64,000 nt of DNA from Planktophila grossartii (GCA_965234365.1 OZ248345.1:868001-932000); one strand, 5' to 3'; numbered from the stretch's first letter, positions 8,129-17,408 are shown. Notes: generated by a model not told the origin, from the letters alone. Made by a program: numbers and translations.

Positions 8129-9983
8129 AGCTCCACTCGACAATGTCGCGTGAAATCTTCTGAGCAGTAATTCCTAGATCTTCAAGGATCTCTGCACGCT
8201 TTGAATGTTCGATAAATTCAAGTGGAACACCGATGCTATGAAGTGCGACATTAAGTCCCGCTTCTCTGAACATTTCGGAGATTGAGCTTGCAATACCTCC
8301 GTGGCGAATTCCATCTTCAAGAACTACGACGCTCTTATAGCGCTGTGCCATCGTGACCAGAGACTGTGGAAGTGGCTTCACCCAACGAGGATCGATGACA
8401 GTAACGCCAACTCCTTCGCGGTATGCCTGTGATGCTGCCTCGACTGCAATGGCAGCCATTGCGCCAACAGAGATTAGAAGTACATCTGCGCTTTCTCCAC
8501 GATAGAGAACATCGATGCCATCGCGGCGTTCGAATGCAGGAATATCTATCTGTACTGCGCCCTTAGGGAAACGCACTAGGGATGGTGCATTGGAAATTTC
8601 GAGAGATTCGCGCAGTGTTTCGCGAAGGCGGGCTGCATCGCGCGGAGCTGCAACGTGAAGTGTCGGAACAATTCCTGTGAGCGCCAGATCCCACATACCG
8701 TTATGTGAAGGACCGTCGTCGCCAGTAATGCCTGCGCGGTCGAGCACAAAGGTAACTCCGGCCTTATGGAGCGCAACATCCATCAACATCTGATCGAATG
8801 CGCGATTGAGGAATGTTGAGTAAACAGCAACGACGGGATGCATGCCCGCAAATGCAAGGCCTGCTGCACTTGTGACTGCATGCTGTTCTGCAATTCCTAC
8901 ATCGATGGTGCGTTCTGGGAATGCCTTTTCAAACTTATCGAGACCAGTAGGGCCGAGCATTGCTGCAGTAATTGCGACAATATCTTTACGTTCGTGTCCG
9001 AGAGCAACAAGTTCATCAGAGAAGACGCTCGTCCAGCTGGTGACTGACTTACCAAGAGGTAGCCCTGTCTCAGCATCAACAATTCCGACTGCGTGGAACT
9101 TCTCAGCTTCATCTTCAACTGCTGGCTTATGTCCCTTGCCCTTTTCGGTGATGACATGCAGCAGAACGGGTTCGCCAAATTCTTTAGCCTGAGTAAGCGC
9201 GCGCTCCATGGCAGCGACATCATGGCCATCGATAGGACCGACATACTTCAAACCGAGATCTTCAAACATTCCCTGTGGGGCGACAATATCTTTAATGCCC
9301 TTCTTCATTCCGTGAAGAGTTTCGTAGATAGGGCTGCCTACGACAGGAGTCTTTGCAAGAACTTCTTTGCCCCAATCGAGGAAGCGTTCGTAGCCACGTG
9401 TCACACGAAGCGTTGAAAGATAGGTCGCAACTCCACCAATTGTTGGTGAGTATGAACGTTCATTATCGTTAACGACGATGATCAAATTACGATCGTTAGC
9501 GGCAGCAATATTATTGAGCGCTTCCCATGACATTCCGCCTGTGAGCGCTCCATCGCCTACGACAACAACGACGTGGCGATCTGTTTGACCAGTCAGTGAA
9601 AATCCGCGAGAAATTCCATCGCCCCATGAAAGCGCGGTCGATGCATGTGAATTTTCGATGACATCGTGAACGCTCTCGCTACGGTTTGGGTATCCAGCGA
9701 TTCCCCCACGTTGGCGCAACTTATCGAATTGATCAGCGCGACCAGTCAGAATTTTGTGAACATACGATTGATGGCCTGTATCAAAGAGGACAACATCTCT
9801 CGGCGAATCAAAGGTGCGGTGAATTGCAATCGTGAGTTCGACGACTCCAAGGTTCGGACCTAAGTGCCCACCGGTCTTAGAGACCTTAGTGATCAGAAAT
9901 TGGCGAATCTCTTCAGAGAGTTGCTCCAACTGCTCAGGGCCAAGTGCCTTGAGGTCGTTGGGACCTTTGATCGATTCGAGCAT
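8067..9983 (-). CDS. dxs: 1-deoxy-D-xylulose-5-phosphate synthase
   Basis: A 638-residue thiamine-diphosphate enzyme that condenses pyruvate and glyceraldehyde 3-phosphate to start the MEP isoprenoid pathway. Visible features are GGHLGPNLGVVELTIAIH near the N-terminus, FDTGHQSYVHK, the TPP/Mg motif GDGALTGG...NDN, the pyrimidine-domain AEQHAVTSAAGLA, DRAGITGDDGPSHNG, and a C-terminal transketolase domain. TAGACT (9990-9995, minus strand) lies 6 nt before the ATG, just inside the gap after acn, so it may have its own leaderless promoter. The last 20 codons overlap the opposite-strand fadB end. Confidence 0.96.
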   Translation of the reverse strand: MLESIKGPNDLKALGPEQLEQLSEEIRQFLITKVSKTGGHLGPNLGVVELTIAIHRTFDSPRDVVLFDTGHQSYVHKILTGRADQFDKLRQRGGIAGYPNRSESVHDVIENSHASTALSWGDGISRGFSLTGQTDRHVVVVVGDGALTGGMSWEALNNIAAANDRNLIIVVNDNERSYSPTIGGVATYLSTLRVTRGYERFLDWGKEVLAKTPVVGSPIYETLHGMKKGIKDIVAPQGMFEDLGLKYVGPIDGHDVAAMERALTQAKEFGEPVLLHVITEKGKGHKPAVEDEAEKFHAVGIVDAETGLPLGKSVTSWTSVFSDELVALGHERKDIVAITAAMLGPTGLDKFEKAFPERTIDVGIAEQHAVTSAAGLAFAGMHPVVAVYSTFLNRAFDQMLMDVALHKAGVTFVLDRAGITGDDGPSHNGMWDLALTGIVPTLHVAAPRDAARLRETLRESLEISNAPSLVRFPKGAVQIDIPAFERRDGIDVLYRGESADVLLISVGAMAAIAVEAASQAYREGVGVTVIDPRWVKPLPQSLVTMAQRYKSVVVLEDGIRHGGIASSISEMFREAGLNVALHSIGVPLEFIEHSKRAEILEDLGITAQKISRDIVEWSSTVEEMQFPAHENADRTQSR

Positions 9984-9997
9984 AGGTTCAGTCTAGA

Positions 9998-12655
9998 TTA
10001 GCCGCGGAGCTGACGCAGTACGTACTGCATGATTCCACCGTGGCGGTAGTAATCCGCCTCGCCTGGTGTATCAATACGCACCTTAGCTGTGAAGGTCTTA
10101 TCCCCTGCTGTAACAGTAACTTCCTTAGGAATTCCACCATCATTGAGCGCGGTGACACCGGTAATCGAGAAAGTTTCATCACCCTTCAAACCAAGTGATT
10201 GAGCGTTAGCGCCATTGGTAAATTGCAATGGAAGCACGCCCATACCGATCAAGTTAGAGCGGTGAATACGTTCGAAGCTTTCAGCGATTACTGCGCGAAC
10301 ACCGAGAAGCGCAGTTCCCTTTGCCGCCCAGTCGCGTGATGATCCTGATCCGTACTCTTTACCTGCAAGGATGATGAGACCAACGCCTGCTGCTTGATAT
10401 GCAACGGATGCATCGTAAATTGTTGTCTGCTCGCCATTGGCAAGGAAGTTCTTAGTGAAGCTTCCTTCGACGCCATCAAGAAGTAAGTTCTTCAAGCGAA
10501 TATTGGCGAAGGTTCCGCGGATCATGACTTCATGGTTTCCGCGACGTGAACCGTATGAGTTGAAATCCTTGCGATCGACGCCATTTGCTTCGAGGTACTT
10601 ACCTGCAGGTGAATCAGCCTTGATATTTCCTGCTGGTGAGATGTGATCAGTTGTTACTGAATCACCGAGAATCGCAAGTACGCGAGCTCCGGTGATATCT
10701 GTAACTGGCTTTGGCTCTGCAGGCATACCTTCGAAGTACGGAGGTTTGCGAACATAGGTCGACTTTGGATCCCATTCGAATGTCTTACCTGTTGGGGTAT
10801 CGAGTGACTTCCAGCGATGATCGCCATCGAAGACTGTTGCGTAATCTTTCTTAAACATTTCAGAAGAGATCGAAGAATCGATAACAGATTGAATCTCTTG
10901 AGCTGATGGCCAGATATCTTTAAGAAGTACTGGGTTTCCATCTTTATCGTTACCCAAAGAATCGTTTTCGAAATCGTGATCCATGGTGCCAGCGAGTGCG
11001 TATGCAACCACAAGCGGTGGTGAAGCTAGGTAATTCATCTTTACATCGGGGCTGATACGGCCTTCGAAGTTACGGTTTCCTGAAAGAACAGCAGTTACTG
11101 CTAGATCGTTCTCATTGACAGCCTTGCTGATTTCAATAGGAAGTGGTCCTGAGTTTCCGATACAGGTAACGCAGCCATAACCGACAAGGTTGAAGCCGAG
11201 AGCTTCCATGTACTTGGTCAAATCTGCGCGATCGTAGTAATCGGTAACGACCTTAGATCCTGGAGCAAGTGTTGTTTTTACCCATGGCTTTGACGTCAGA
11301 CCCTTTTCAACGGCCTTCTTTGCAAGAAGAGCTGCACCAATCATTACTGATGGGTTTGAGGTATTAGTACACGATGTAATTGAGGCGATAACAACATCGC
11401 CATTCTTAATTGTTGTCGCCTTTGCGCCGACATTTACTGGATAAGCCTCTTTCCCTGTCTTATCTGAGAAGTAGGTAGGAAGGATCTTCTCGAATGAAGA
11501 CTTTGAGGCTGTCAGTGAGATGCGATCCTGCGGACGCTTTGGTCCTGCGATGGATGAGACAACTGTCGAGAGATCGAGCTCGATATGTTCTGAGAATCGA
11601 GGAGATGCCGATGGGTCGTGCCACATTCCTTGAGCCTTTGCATACTGCTCAACCAAGGCAACCTGATCATCGCTGCGACCTGTAAGTCGAAGGTAGCGAA
11701 GAGTCTCTTCATCGATAGGGAAGATTGCACATGTCGAACCGTATTCAGGTGACATATTTCCAATAGTGGTGCGGTTCGCCATCGGTACAGAGACAACGCC
11801 TGGGCCGTAGAACTCAACGAACTTACCGACAACTCCATGCTTGCGGAGCATTTCGGTGATTGTCAGAGCCATATCCGTTGCAGTAGTTCCGACTGGGAGT
11901 TCGCCAGAGAGTTTAAAACCGACAACTCGTGGAATGAGCATAGATACAGGCTGTCCAAGGAGAGCTGCTTCTGCCTCGATGCCACCTACGCCCCAACCGA
12001 GTACGCCGAGTCCGTTGACCATAGTGGTGTGTGAATCAGTTCCGACAACGGTATCTGGGTATGCACGAAGCACTCCATTGACAGTACGTGTCATGACAAC
12101 GCGTGCCAAGTATTCGATATTTACCTGGTGCACGATTCCTGTTCCTGGTGGAACAACCTTAAATTCATCGAAGGCGCCTTGGCCCCAACGGAGGAAGCGG
12201 TAACGCTCGCGGTTACGTTCGTATTCAATATCTGTGTTCTGTTCGAAAGAATCTTTTGTACCAAAGACATCAGCAATAACTGAGTGGTCGATGACGAGCT
12301 CTGCTGGTGCAAGAGGATTTACCTTGGATGGGTCTCCCCCGAGATCAACGATTGCCTCACGCATTGTTGCAAGGTCGACGACGCATGGAACTCCGGTGAA
12401 GTCTTGCATCACAACGCGGGCTGGGGTGAATTGAATTTCAGTATCTGGCTCGACAGAAGGATCCCACTGGGCAAGCGCCTTGATGTGATCAGAAGTGATG
12501 TTGGCACTATCTTCGGTGCGCAAGAGATTTTCCAGAAGTACTTTCAGTGAGAAAGGAAGATCCATTGCTCCCGCAACGGAAGAGATATCAAAGATTTCAT
12601 AATCTTTGCCTGCAACTGTGAGGTTCTTCTTAGTGCCAAGGGAGTTCTTGCTCAT
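9998..12655 (-). CDS. acn: Aconitate hydratase A
   Basis: An 885-residue AcnA/IRP1-type aconitase converting citrate to isocitrate through cis-aconitate in the TCA cycle. The three [4Fe-4S] ligands appear as SITSCTNTSNPS and GYGCVTCIGNSG. Substrate-loop signatures GTDSHTTMVNGLGVLGWGVGG and the C-terminal swivel domain GSRRGNHEVMIRGTFAN and KEYGSGSSRDWAAKG are also present. Length fits the actinobacterial family. An 18-bp perfect palindrome lies 23 nt upstream of the ATG, straddling the stop of the upstream methylase gene, so transcription is probably controlled separately. Confidence 0.97.
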   Translation of the reverse strand: MSKNSLGTKKNLTVAGKDYEIFDISSVAGAMDLPFSLKVLLENLLRTEDSANITSDHIKALAQWDPSVEPDTEIQFTPARVVMQDFTGVPCVVDLATMREAIVDLGGDPSKVNPLAPAELVIDHSVIADVFGTKDSFEQNTDIEYERNRERYRFLRWGQGAFDEFKVVPPGTGIVHQVNIEYLARVVMTRTVNGVLRAYPDTVVGTDSHTTMVNGLGVLGWGVGGIEAEAALLGQPVSMLIPRVVGFKLSGELPVGTTATDMALTITEMLRKHGVVGKFVEFYGPGVVSVPMANRTTIGNMSPEYGSTCAIFPIDEETLRYLRLTGRSDDQVALVEQYAKAQGMWHDPSASPRFSEHIELDLSTVVSSIAGPKRPQDRISLTASKSSFEKILPTYFSDKTGKEAYPVNVGAKATTIKNGDVVIASITSCTNTSNPSVMIGAALLAKKAVEKGLTSKPWVKTTLAPGSKVVTDYYDRADLTKYMEALGFNLVGYGCVTCIGNSGPLPIEISKAVNENDLAVTAVLSGNRNFEGRISPDVKMNYLASPPLVVAYALAGTMDHDFENDSLGNDKDGNPVLLKDIWPSAQEIQSVIDSSISSEMFKKDYATVFDGDHRWKSLDTPTGKTFEWDPKSTYVRKPPYFEGMPAEPKPVTDITGARVLAILGDSVTTDHISPAGNIKADSPAGKYLEANGVDRKDFNSYGSRRGNHEVMIRGTFANIRLKNLLLDGVEGSFTKNFLANGEQTTIYDASVAYQAAGVGLIILAGKEYGSGSSRDWAAKGTALLGVRAVIAESFERIHRSNLIGMGVLPLQFTNGANAQSLGLKGDETFSITGVTALNDGGIPKEVTVTAGDKTFTAKVRIDTPGEADYYRHGGIMQYVLRQLRG

Positions 12656-12678
12656 CGCGATTCTTCTTTCGAGGGAGA

Positions 12679-12696
12679 TATCTTGACGTCAAGATA
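12679..12696. promoter_or_regulatory. 18-bp perfect palindrome upstream of acn
   Basis: TATCTTGACGTCAAGATA reads identically on both strands. It lies 23 nt before the acn start and overlaps the last codons and stop of the upstream rRNA methylase gene. Perfect 18-bp symmetry without a loop is typical of a dimeric repressor or activator operator, not a terminator. The cognate regulator is not identifiable from this window. Confidence 0.55.
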
Positions 12697-13903
12697 CCTT
12701 AAGAGGGATGAACTTTGCAACAGATTCGATGTGGTGAGTCATTGGGAAGAGATCGAATGCGCGCATTGTCTCGAGCTGGTAACCCGCATCACGGAGATAG
12801 CCGGTATCGCGTGCAAGGGCTGCAGGGTCGCAGGCGACATAGACAATTGCTCGTGGCTTTAATTGCGCACAGTGAGCAGCTACTTCTTTGCCTGCGCCTT
12901 CACGAGGTGGGTCGAGAACAATGACATCGGCAGATGAGAAGCGCGTAATCAATCGCGCAACATCTCCGGTATAGATATGAACATTGCTCTTTCCTGCAAA
13001 GTTACGAGCAGCATCTGCTGTAGCGCTCTTGCTTCCTTCAACGATATCTACTGACCCACTTTCCCCGATCAGAGAAAGGAAGCTCGCTGCAAAGAGACCC
13101 ACTCCACCGTATAGATCAAGTACATGATCACCTTCGCGCAATTGCGCATACTGCAGAACGGCATCCGTTAAGACTCGAGGCGCATCCTTGTGGCTCTGCC
13201 AGAATGATTTCTGACTTACCTCAAAGGAATTCTCGCCCACTGTGTAGTGAGCGACATCGGGTCCATCACTGACGCGTAAAGGAGATTCATCGCGTGCATT
13301 AGCGGTAGCGATAGTTCTTTCTCCGGTATTCGAGATAGAAATTTCAATACGCTGATCACCTTTCGCGCCGCGTTGTGCGAGTTCTGAGTAACGCATTTCA
13401 GGAACGAGAATGCGGCAATCATCAACTGGAATAATCTTGTGAGAACGAGCTTGATAGAAGCCGAGGGCTCCGGCCTTCGTTGTGACAGCAGAACAGCGAG
13501 TACGCCATCCCAAAGGACCAGCGACTTCTTCAACGTCAACCTCAATTTCCATCTTTGCGATGCGAGCAAATTGCTCGGTGATGACATCGCTCTTGAGTTT
13601 GCGTTGACGTGGAAGTGAAATATGTTGGAAGTCGCAACCGCCACACCCGCTGCGATGAGCAAAGCGACATGGTGCGCTCACGCGATCTTCTGAAGGTGAA
13701 AAGACCTCAACGACATCGGCGCGATTAAATGAAGAGCCGATGCTGGTTATCTCAATGTCGCACTCTTCGCCTGGAATTCCGTGTCTGACGAAGATCACCG
13801 CACCTTCATAGCGAGCGATGAAATGGCCTCCATGGGCGATTTTTTCAATCGTCACCCTGATTTTCTGGCCTACTTCGAGGGTAGTTCTCTTCTCAGGTGA
13901 CAT
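12689..13903 (-). CDS. TrmA/RumA-family 23S rRNA (uracil-5-)-methyltransferase
   Basis: A 404-residue class I SAM-dependent RNA methylase. An N-terminal TRAM domain (residues about 8-65, EVGQKIRVTIEKIAHGGHFIA) precedes iron-sulfur cysteines in APCRFAHRSGCGGCDFQH. The SAM site is VLDLYGGVGLFAASF, DPPREG is the motif around residue 330, and the catalytic Cys lies in VYVACDPAALARD. The family makes m5U in rRNA or tRNA; which position is modified cannot be told. TAGGCT (13911-13916, minus strand) stands 7 nt before the ATG, suggesting a leaderless mRNA divergent from ceoB. The stop lies inside the acn palindrome. Confidence 0.9.
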   Translation of the reverse strand: MSPEKRTTLEVGQKIRVTIEKIAHGGHFIARYEGAVIFVRHGIPGEECDIEITSIGSSFNRADVVEVFSPSEDRVSAPCRFAHRSGCGGCDFQHISLPRQRKLKSDVITEQFARIAKMEIEVDVEEVAGPLGWRTRCSAVTTKAGALGFYQARSHKIIPVDDCRILVPEMRYSELAQRGAKGDQRIEISISNTGERTIATANARDESPLRVSDGPDVAHYTVGENSFEVSQKSFWQSHKDAPRVLTDAVLQYAQLREGDHVLDLYGGVGLFAASFLSLIGESGSVDIVEGSKSATADAARNFAGKSNVHIYTGDVARLITRFSSADVIVLDPPREGAGKEVAAHCAQLKPRAIVYVACDPAALARDTGYLRDAGYQLETMRAFDLFPMTHHIESVAKFIPLKVS

Positions 13904-13968
13904 GAAGTGAAGCCTAGTCGAGATTCGAAAGGAGAGATTTTTCTCCGTGGCAGTAGTAAGTTATTCCC

Positions 13969-14628
13969 GTGCACGTAGTGATTATGGGTTGCGGTCGAGT
14001 TGGTTCTTCTTTAGCCATCGAACTTGAAGCCGCTGGCCATTCCGTAGCGATTATCGATCAAGCAAAGGAAGCGTTCCGCCGCCTCGGCCCTGACTTCAAG
14101 GGACGCACAATCGTCGGCGTTGGCTTTGATCGCGACACTTTGCTTGAAGCAGGTATCGAAGGTGCGCAAGCATTTGCCGCTGTCAGTAATGGCGATAACT
14201 CAAATATTTTGGCAGCTCGTGTGGCCCGCGAAAGTTACGGAGTCACCAACGTTGTAGCTCGTATCTACGACCCAGGTCGTGCAGAAATTTATCAGCGCCT
14301 CGGTATCCCAACCGTTGCAACCGTCATTTGGGCAACAGATCAGATTCTTCGTCGTATCGCACCAGGTGGTGCGCGCTCTGAATGGCGTGATGCAACCGGA
14401 ACTGTTCAACTTCTTGAAGTCCATCCGCATCTCGATTGGTATGGCCGTCCCATCTCTGAACTTGAAGCAGCCTCACAAGCGCGCGTTGCATTCCTAACAC
14501 GCCTTGGCGAAGGTCTCATTCCAGAACCACATACTGTGCTCCAAGATGGCGACCTCGTACATATGACTATTCGTGATGATGGAATGTCAACCGCTGAGGC
14601 TGCACTTACTCAGGGACCTGGTGCATAA
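13969..14628 (+). CDS. ceoB: TrkA/KtrA-type K+ channel regulatory protein (CeoB-like)
   Basis: A 219-residue cytoplasmic regulator of K+ transport: an N-terminal RCK Rossmann domain with MGCGRVGSSLAIEL and the acidic end of strand 2 (IIDQ), then a C-terminal TrkA-C ligand domain from about residue 140. RCK proteins bind NAD(H) or ATP/ADP and gate a membrane partner. A second RCK gene follows after 3 nt, the CeoB/CeoC pair of actinobacteria. The permease often found between the rRNA methylase and this pair in actinobacteria is missing. The start is GTG; TAAGTT (13957-13962) precedes it by 6 nt. Confidence 0.9.
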   Translation: MHVVIMGCGRVGSSLAIELEAAGHSVAIIDQAKEAFRRLGPDFKGRTIVGVGFDRDTLLEAGIEGAQAFAAVSNGDNSNILAARVARESYGVTNVVARIYDPGRAEIYQRLGIPTVATVIWATDQILRRIAPGGARSEWRDATGTVQLLEVHPHLDWYGRPISELEAASQARVAFLTRLGEGLIPEPHTVLQDGDLVHMTIRDDGMSTAEAALTQGPGA

Positions 14629-14631
14629 CTC

Positions 14632-15291
14632 ATGAGAATTGCTATCGCTGGTGCTGGAAATGTGGGTCGCGCAATTGCGCGCGAACTTCTCGATAATGGA
14701 CACCAAGTTCTTCTGATCGACCGCGATCCCAAGGCGCTCAAGATTGACTCTGTTCCTGACGCTGAATGGCTGATGGCTGATGCATGTGAAATCGCATCTC
14801 TTGATAATGCCCAGCTCAATAAGTGCCAGGTGCTTGTCGCCGCAACTGGTGATGACAAAGTTAACTTAGTTGCATCGCTCCTCGGTAAGACCGAATACGG
14901 AGTCCCTCGTGTAGTCGCTCGTATCAACCACCCAAAGAATGAATGGCTCTTCGATCAATCGTGGGGCGTAGATGTTGCTGTATCAACACCTCGCATTATT
15001 GCCGCACTCGTTGAAGAGGCCGTAAGCGTTGGCGATGTTGTTCGTCTCTTCTCTTTCCGAAAGGGCCAGGCAAACCTCGTCGAACTCACACTTCCAGATT
15101 CATCGACATGTATCGGTAAAACAGTTGAAGAAGTAACTCTCCCCGATGATGCATCACTTGCAGCAATCGTGCGCGATGGTCGAGTTATTTCTCCAGCACC
15201 TAGTGATGTCTTTATTGCAGGCGATGAGCTTCTCTTCGTGGCATCAGCGACAGCAGAAGATCTGATTAAGGGCTGCTTTATTGCTCAGTAG
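14632..15291 (+). CDS. ceoC: TrkA/KtrA-type K+ channel regulatory protein (CeoC-like)
   Basis: A 219-residue second RCK protein with IAIAGAGNVGRAIAREL (GxGxxG) and LIDRDPKAL at the N-terminus and a TrkA-C domain in its last 80 residues. It begins 3 nt after ceoB and is presumably in the same transcript; the two probably form a mixed ring on one K+ transporter encoded elsewhere. The last 14 bases overlap the opposite-strand DUF3159 gene. Confidence 0.9.
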   Translation: MRIAIAGAGNVGRAIARELLDNGHQVLLIDRDPKALKIDSVPDAEWLMADACEIASLDNAQLNKCQVLVAATGDDKVNLVASLLGKTEYGVPRVVARINHPKNEWLFDQSWGVDVAVSTPRIIAALVEEAVSVGDVVRLFSFRKGQANLVELTLPDSSTCIGKTVEEVTLPDDASLAAIVRDGRVISPAPSDVFIAGDELLFVASATAEDLIKGCFIAQ

Positions 15292-15892
15292 GTAGCTTTG
15301 GTGCGCTCTTTAAAATGAGCCATGAACCATATGCAGTTGCAATAAAGAGCGGGTAACCCATTGCAAGATTGACTGTTCCGAGAAGATTTACATTTCCGCT
15401 TCGATAAATCGGATACTGCACTGCGATACGTGTAAAGAACATAACAACCCAGAGCCAGCTAGCCATTGTGTAGGCACGTTTACGTTCAGGGCGATTTCTC
15501 CACTTGAGGTTCTCGCCCAAGATTGGGCCCAGCATGAGACCGAGAACTGGCCAACCCGCAAGATTTGCGATGAGATAGACGGTTCCGTAACCAAGGTTTG
15601 TCAGTAACTTCGGAATATAGAGATCACTAGCATTACCTGTGCGATTCGCAAACCACGCGCAGATGAGGACGCCAATAAATCCGCTGAGAGCATGTTGGAT
15701 GGTGTCGCGTCGAGCCAATCGAATAATGGTGAGAACTGCAGAGATGGCGATGGATGCGAAGAGGGCGCTATTGAGGCGGTCGGTTACATTGAAGACGACG
15801 AGAAATATGACAGATGGAATACCTGAATCAATCAGGCCTTTCTTTCCACCGAAGGCAGCTAAGACTTTGTCACGATCTTCATGCTGAGTCAT
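15278..15892 (-). CDS. DUF3159 family membrane protein
   Basis: A 204-residue membrane protein of the actinobacterial DUF3159 family, function unknown. It has an N-terminal FGGKKGLIDSGIPSVIFLVVF, about five to six hydrophobic segments, RDTIQHALSGFIGVLICAWFA, and the amphipathic loop ENLKWRNRPERKRAY before the last helices. It is translationally coupled to dut by a 4-nt ATGA overlap, a common actinobacterial gene order, and converges on ceoC with a 14-base overlap. Confidence 0.87.
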   Translation of the reverse strand: MTQHEDRDKVLAAFGGKKGLIDSGIPSVIFLVVFNVTDRLNSALFASIAISAVLTIIRLARRDTIQHALSGFIGVLICAWFANRTGNASDLYIPKLLTNLGYGTVYLIANLAGWPVLGLMLGPILGENLKWRNRPERKRAYTMASWLWVVMFFTRIAVQYPIYRSGNVNLLGTVNLAMGYPLFIATAYGSWLILKSAPKLPTEQ

Positions 15893-16332
15893 TGACGTCC
15901 CGTCGATCCAAAACCGCCAGTGCCACGACCTGAACCTGGGAGTTCTTCTACTTCAACGAATTCTGCGCGTTCGACTTTCTGAAATACCAATTGGGCGATG
16001 CGATCGCCACGTTTAAAGGTAACGCTCTCGTGTGGGTCGTGATTAATCATGATGCACTGCAATTCACCGCGAAATCCTGCATCTACAGTTCCGGGCGCAT
16101 TAACCATCGTGACTCCATGTTTGATAGCTAATCCAGAACGTGGGTGAACGAGCGCGACATATCCATCAGGAAGTGCGATGGAGATTCCAGTTGGAACAAG
16201 AGCGCGCTCCCCCGGAGCTAAGGTGATGTCGATACGGGAGACGATATCTGCACCAGCATCGCCACCTTTGGAATACTTTGGAAGCGGCAGATCAGCGTCG
16301 AGGCGCTTGATTAATACTTGAAAATCGTTCAT
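15889..16332 (-). CDS. dut: Deoxyuridine 5'-triphosphate nucleotidohydrolase
   Basis: A 147-residue homotrimeric dUTPase hydrolysing dUTP to dUMP and pyrophosphate. All five motifs are present in order: GDAGADIVSRID, PRSGLAIKHG, NAPGTVDAGFRGE (catalytic Asp), GDRIAQLVFQKV, and the C-terminal GRGTGGFGSTGRQ lid. Length is normal. It overlaps both neighbours by 4 nt, so thioesterase, dut and DUF3159 form one translationally coupled unit. Confidence 0.96.
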   Translation of the reverse strand: MNDFQVLIKRLDADLPLPKYSKGGDAGADIVSRIDITLAPGERALVPTGISIALPDGYVALVHPRSGLAIKHGVTMVNAPGTVDAGFRGELQCIMINHDPHESVTFKRGDRIAQLVFQKVERAEFVEVEELPGSGRGTGGFGSTGRQ

Positions 16333-16913
16333 GGGTTGATATCAAATTCTGGATCGACGAAGGTGAGAAGTTCAGGATTCTTGCGCAGGGCTTCCATATA
16401 TTCGGCCGGTGCATTTTCAAGGAAGTGCTTCATAGGGACTATGACAAAGAGAGATGCTGCTCGCACTGCTATTTCTCCATCAGGACCACCGAGACGACCT
16501 TCAGCTTCGGAATAGACCTTTCGGTTGACTTGTCCAGTAATGCGCGCAGTTATATGCAGCTTTGTTCCAATAGGAACGGGCTTTAAGAAATCTGTCTCAA
16601 GACGTGCAGTCACTGCTGGCGCGCGAAGCAACCACATCAATTTTCCAAGAGCTTCATCAAATGCAAGTGAGAGCAATCCACCGTGGGCAAGACCTGGCGC
16701 ACCTTGATGATTTTCCGTTACGACGAATTCTGCAGTGATATCTGCACCGTTTCCAACATGAGCTACGAGATGTAGACCAGTTGGATGTAATTCACCGCAC
16801 CCAAAGCAATGTTTGAAGTGAGAAGGAATCTGAGTTCCGGTTTCAGGTGAGAGTGGATGGCGCTCTGGAATCAGCGCTCCTTCGGGAGGCGTAGTACTTG
16901 CAACGCGACTCAT
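16329..16913 (-). CDS. Hotdog-fold PaaI-family thioesterase
   Basis: A 194-residue single hotdog-domain protein. HCFGCGELHPTGLHL at about residue 34 is the motif shared by actinobacterial PaaI/YbaW-like thioesterases, and GLAHGGLLSLAFDEALGKL holds the helix with the probable catalytic Asp. The acyl-CoA substrate is unknown. TAACCT (16920-16925, minus strand) lies 6 nt upstream of the ATG, making this the probable leaderless first gene of the thioesterase-dut-DUF3159 unit. It is divergent from DUF3093. Confidence 0.82.
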   Translation of the reverse strand: MSRVASTTPPEGALIPERHPLSPETGTQIPSHFKHCFGCGELHPTGLHLVAHVGNGADITAEFVVTENHQGAPGLAHGGLLSLAFDEALGKLMWLLRAPAVTARLETDFLKPVPIGTKLHITARITGQVNRKVYSEAEGRLGGPDGEIAVRAASLFVIVPMKHFLENAPAEYMEALRKNPELLTFVDPEFDINP

Positions 16914-16919
16914 GTGGCT

Positions 16920-16948
16920 AGGTTACTTGATGTATTGCACGATAACCT
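16920..16948. promoter_or_regulatory. Back-to-back -10 boxes of the thioesterase and DUF3093 genes
   Basis: Both divergent genes have the same -10 hexamer TAACCT: minus strand at 16920-16925 (6 nt before ATG 16913) and plus strand at 16943-16948 (7 nt before GTG 16956). The promoters therefore overlap in a 42-bp gap. No strong -35 is seen for either. Confidence 0.45.
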
Positions 16949-16955
16949 AGCGCTC

Positions 16956-17408
16956 GTGCCACAAAGCAATGTGATATTCAGAGAAGTAATTCGTCCTCCA
17001 TTGTGGCTTCTCGCCTTTATCTACTTCTTACTACTCTCGCTCGTCATCGCAATCTGGGCGGCCTTTGATAATAGAAGCGCCTTTATCGCCTGGATTCTCT
17101 CGACCGTCGCGGTAGTGGCTATCGCCATCTCTGCTCGATCTGTGATTACTATCGATGAGACTGAGTTATGTATTGGTCGAGCTCATATCGAGTTGAAATA
17201 CCTCGAACGGGTTGAACTGTTGACTTCCGATCAGATGCGGTTACTCAGAACTCGAGATGCAGATCCTGCTGCCTATCTGGCGATTACATTCTGGATTTCA
17301 ACGGGTGTGAAGATCACGCTTAAGGATGAGCGTGACTCCACTCCGTATTGGTTGGTAAGTTCAAAAAAATCTGAAGAACTTACGAACACTCTTTACAAAT
17401 TGCTTTAG
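16956..17408 (+). CDS. DUF3093 family membrane protein
   Basis: A 150-residue actinobacterial DUF3093 protein, function unknown. Two hydrophobic helices (PPLWLLAFIYFLLLSLVIAI and FIAWILSTVAVVAIAISA) are followed by a C-terminal soluble domain ending in PYWLVSSKKSEELTNTLYKLL. I chose the GTG at 16956 over the ATG at 16857, which lies inside the divergent thioesterase gene. The 3' end overlaps DUF4193 on the other strand by 29 bases. The dut-DUF3093-DUF4193 neighbourhood is conserved in actinobacteria. Confidence 0.82.
   Translation: MPQSNVIFREVIRPPLWLLAFIYFLLLSLVIAIWAAFDNRSAFIAWILSTVAVVAIAISARSVITIDETELCIGRAHIELKYLERVELLTSDQMRLLRTRDADPAAYLAITFWISTGVKITLKDERDSTPYWLVSSKKSEELTNTLYKLL

Noticed and set aside
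13931..13946. GGAGA-N6-TCTCC hairpin before ceoB
   Set aside because: Only five base pairs, and the gene has a good -10 with a leaderless GTG further down; too short to claim a function.
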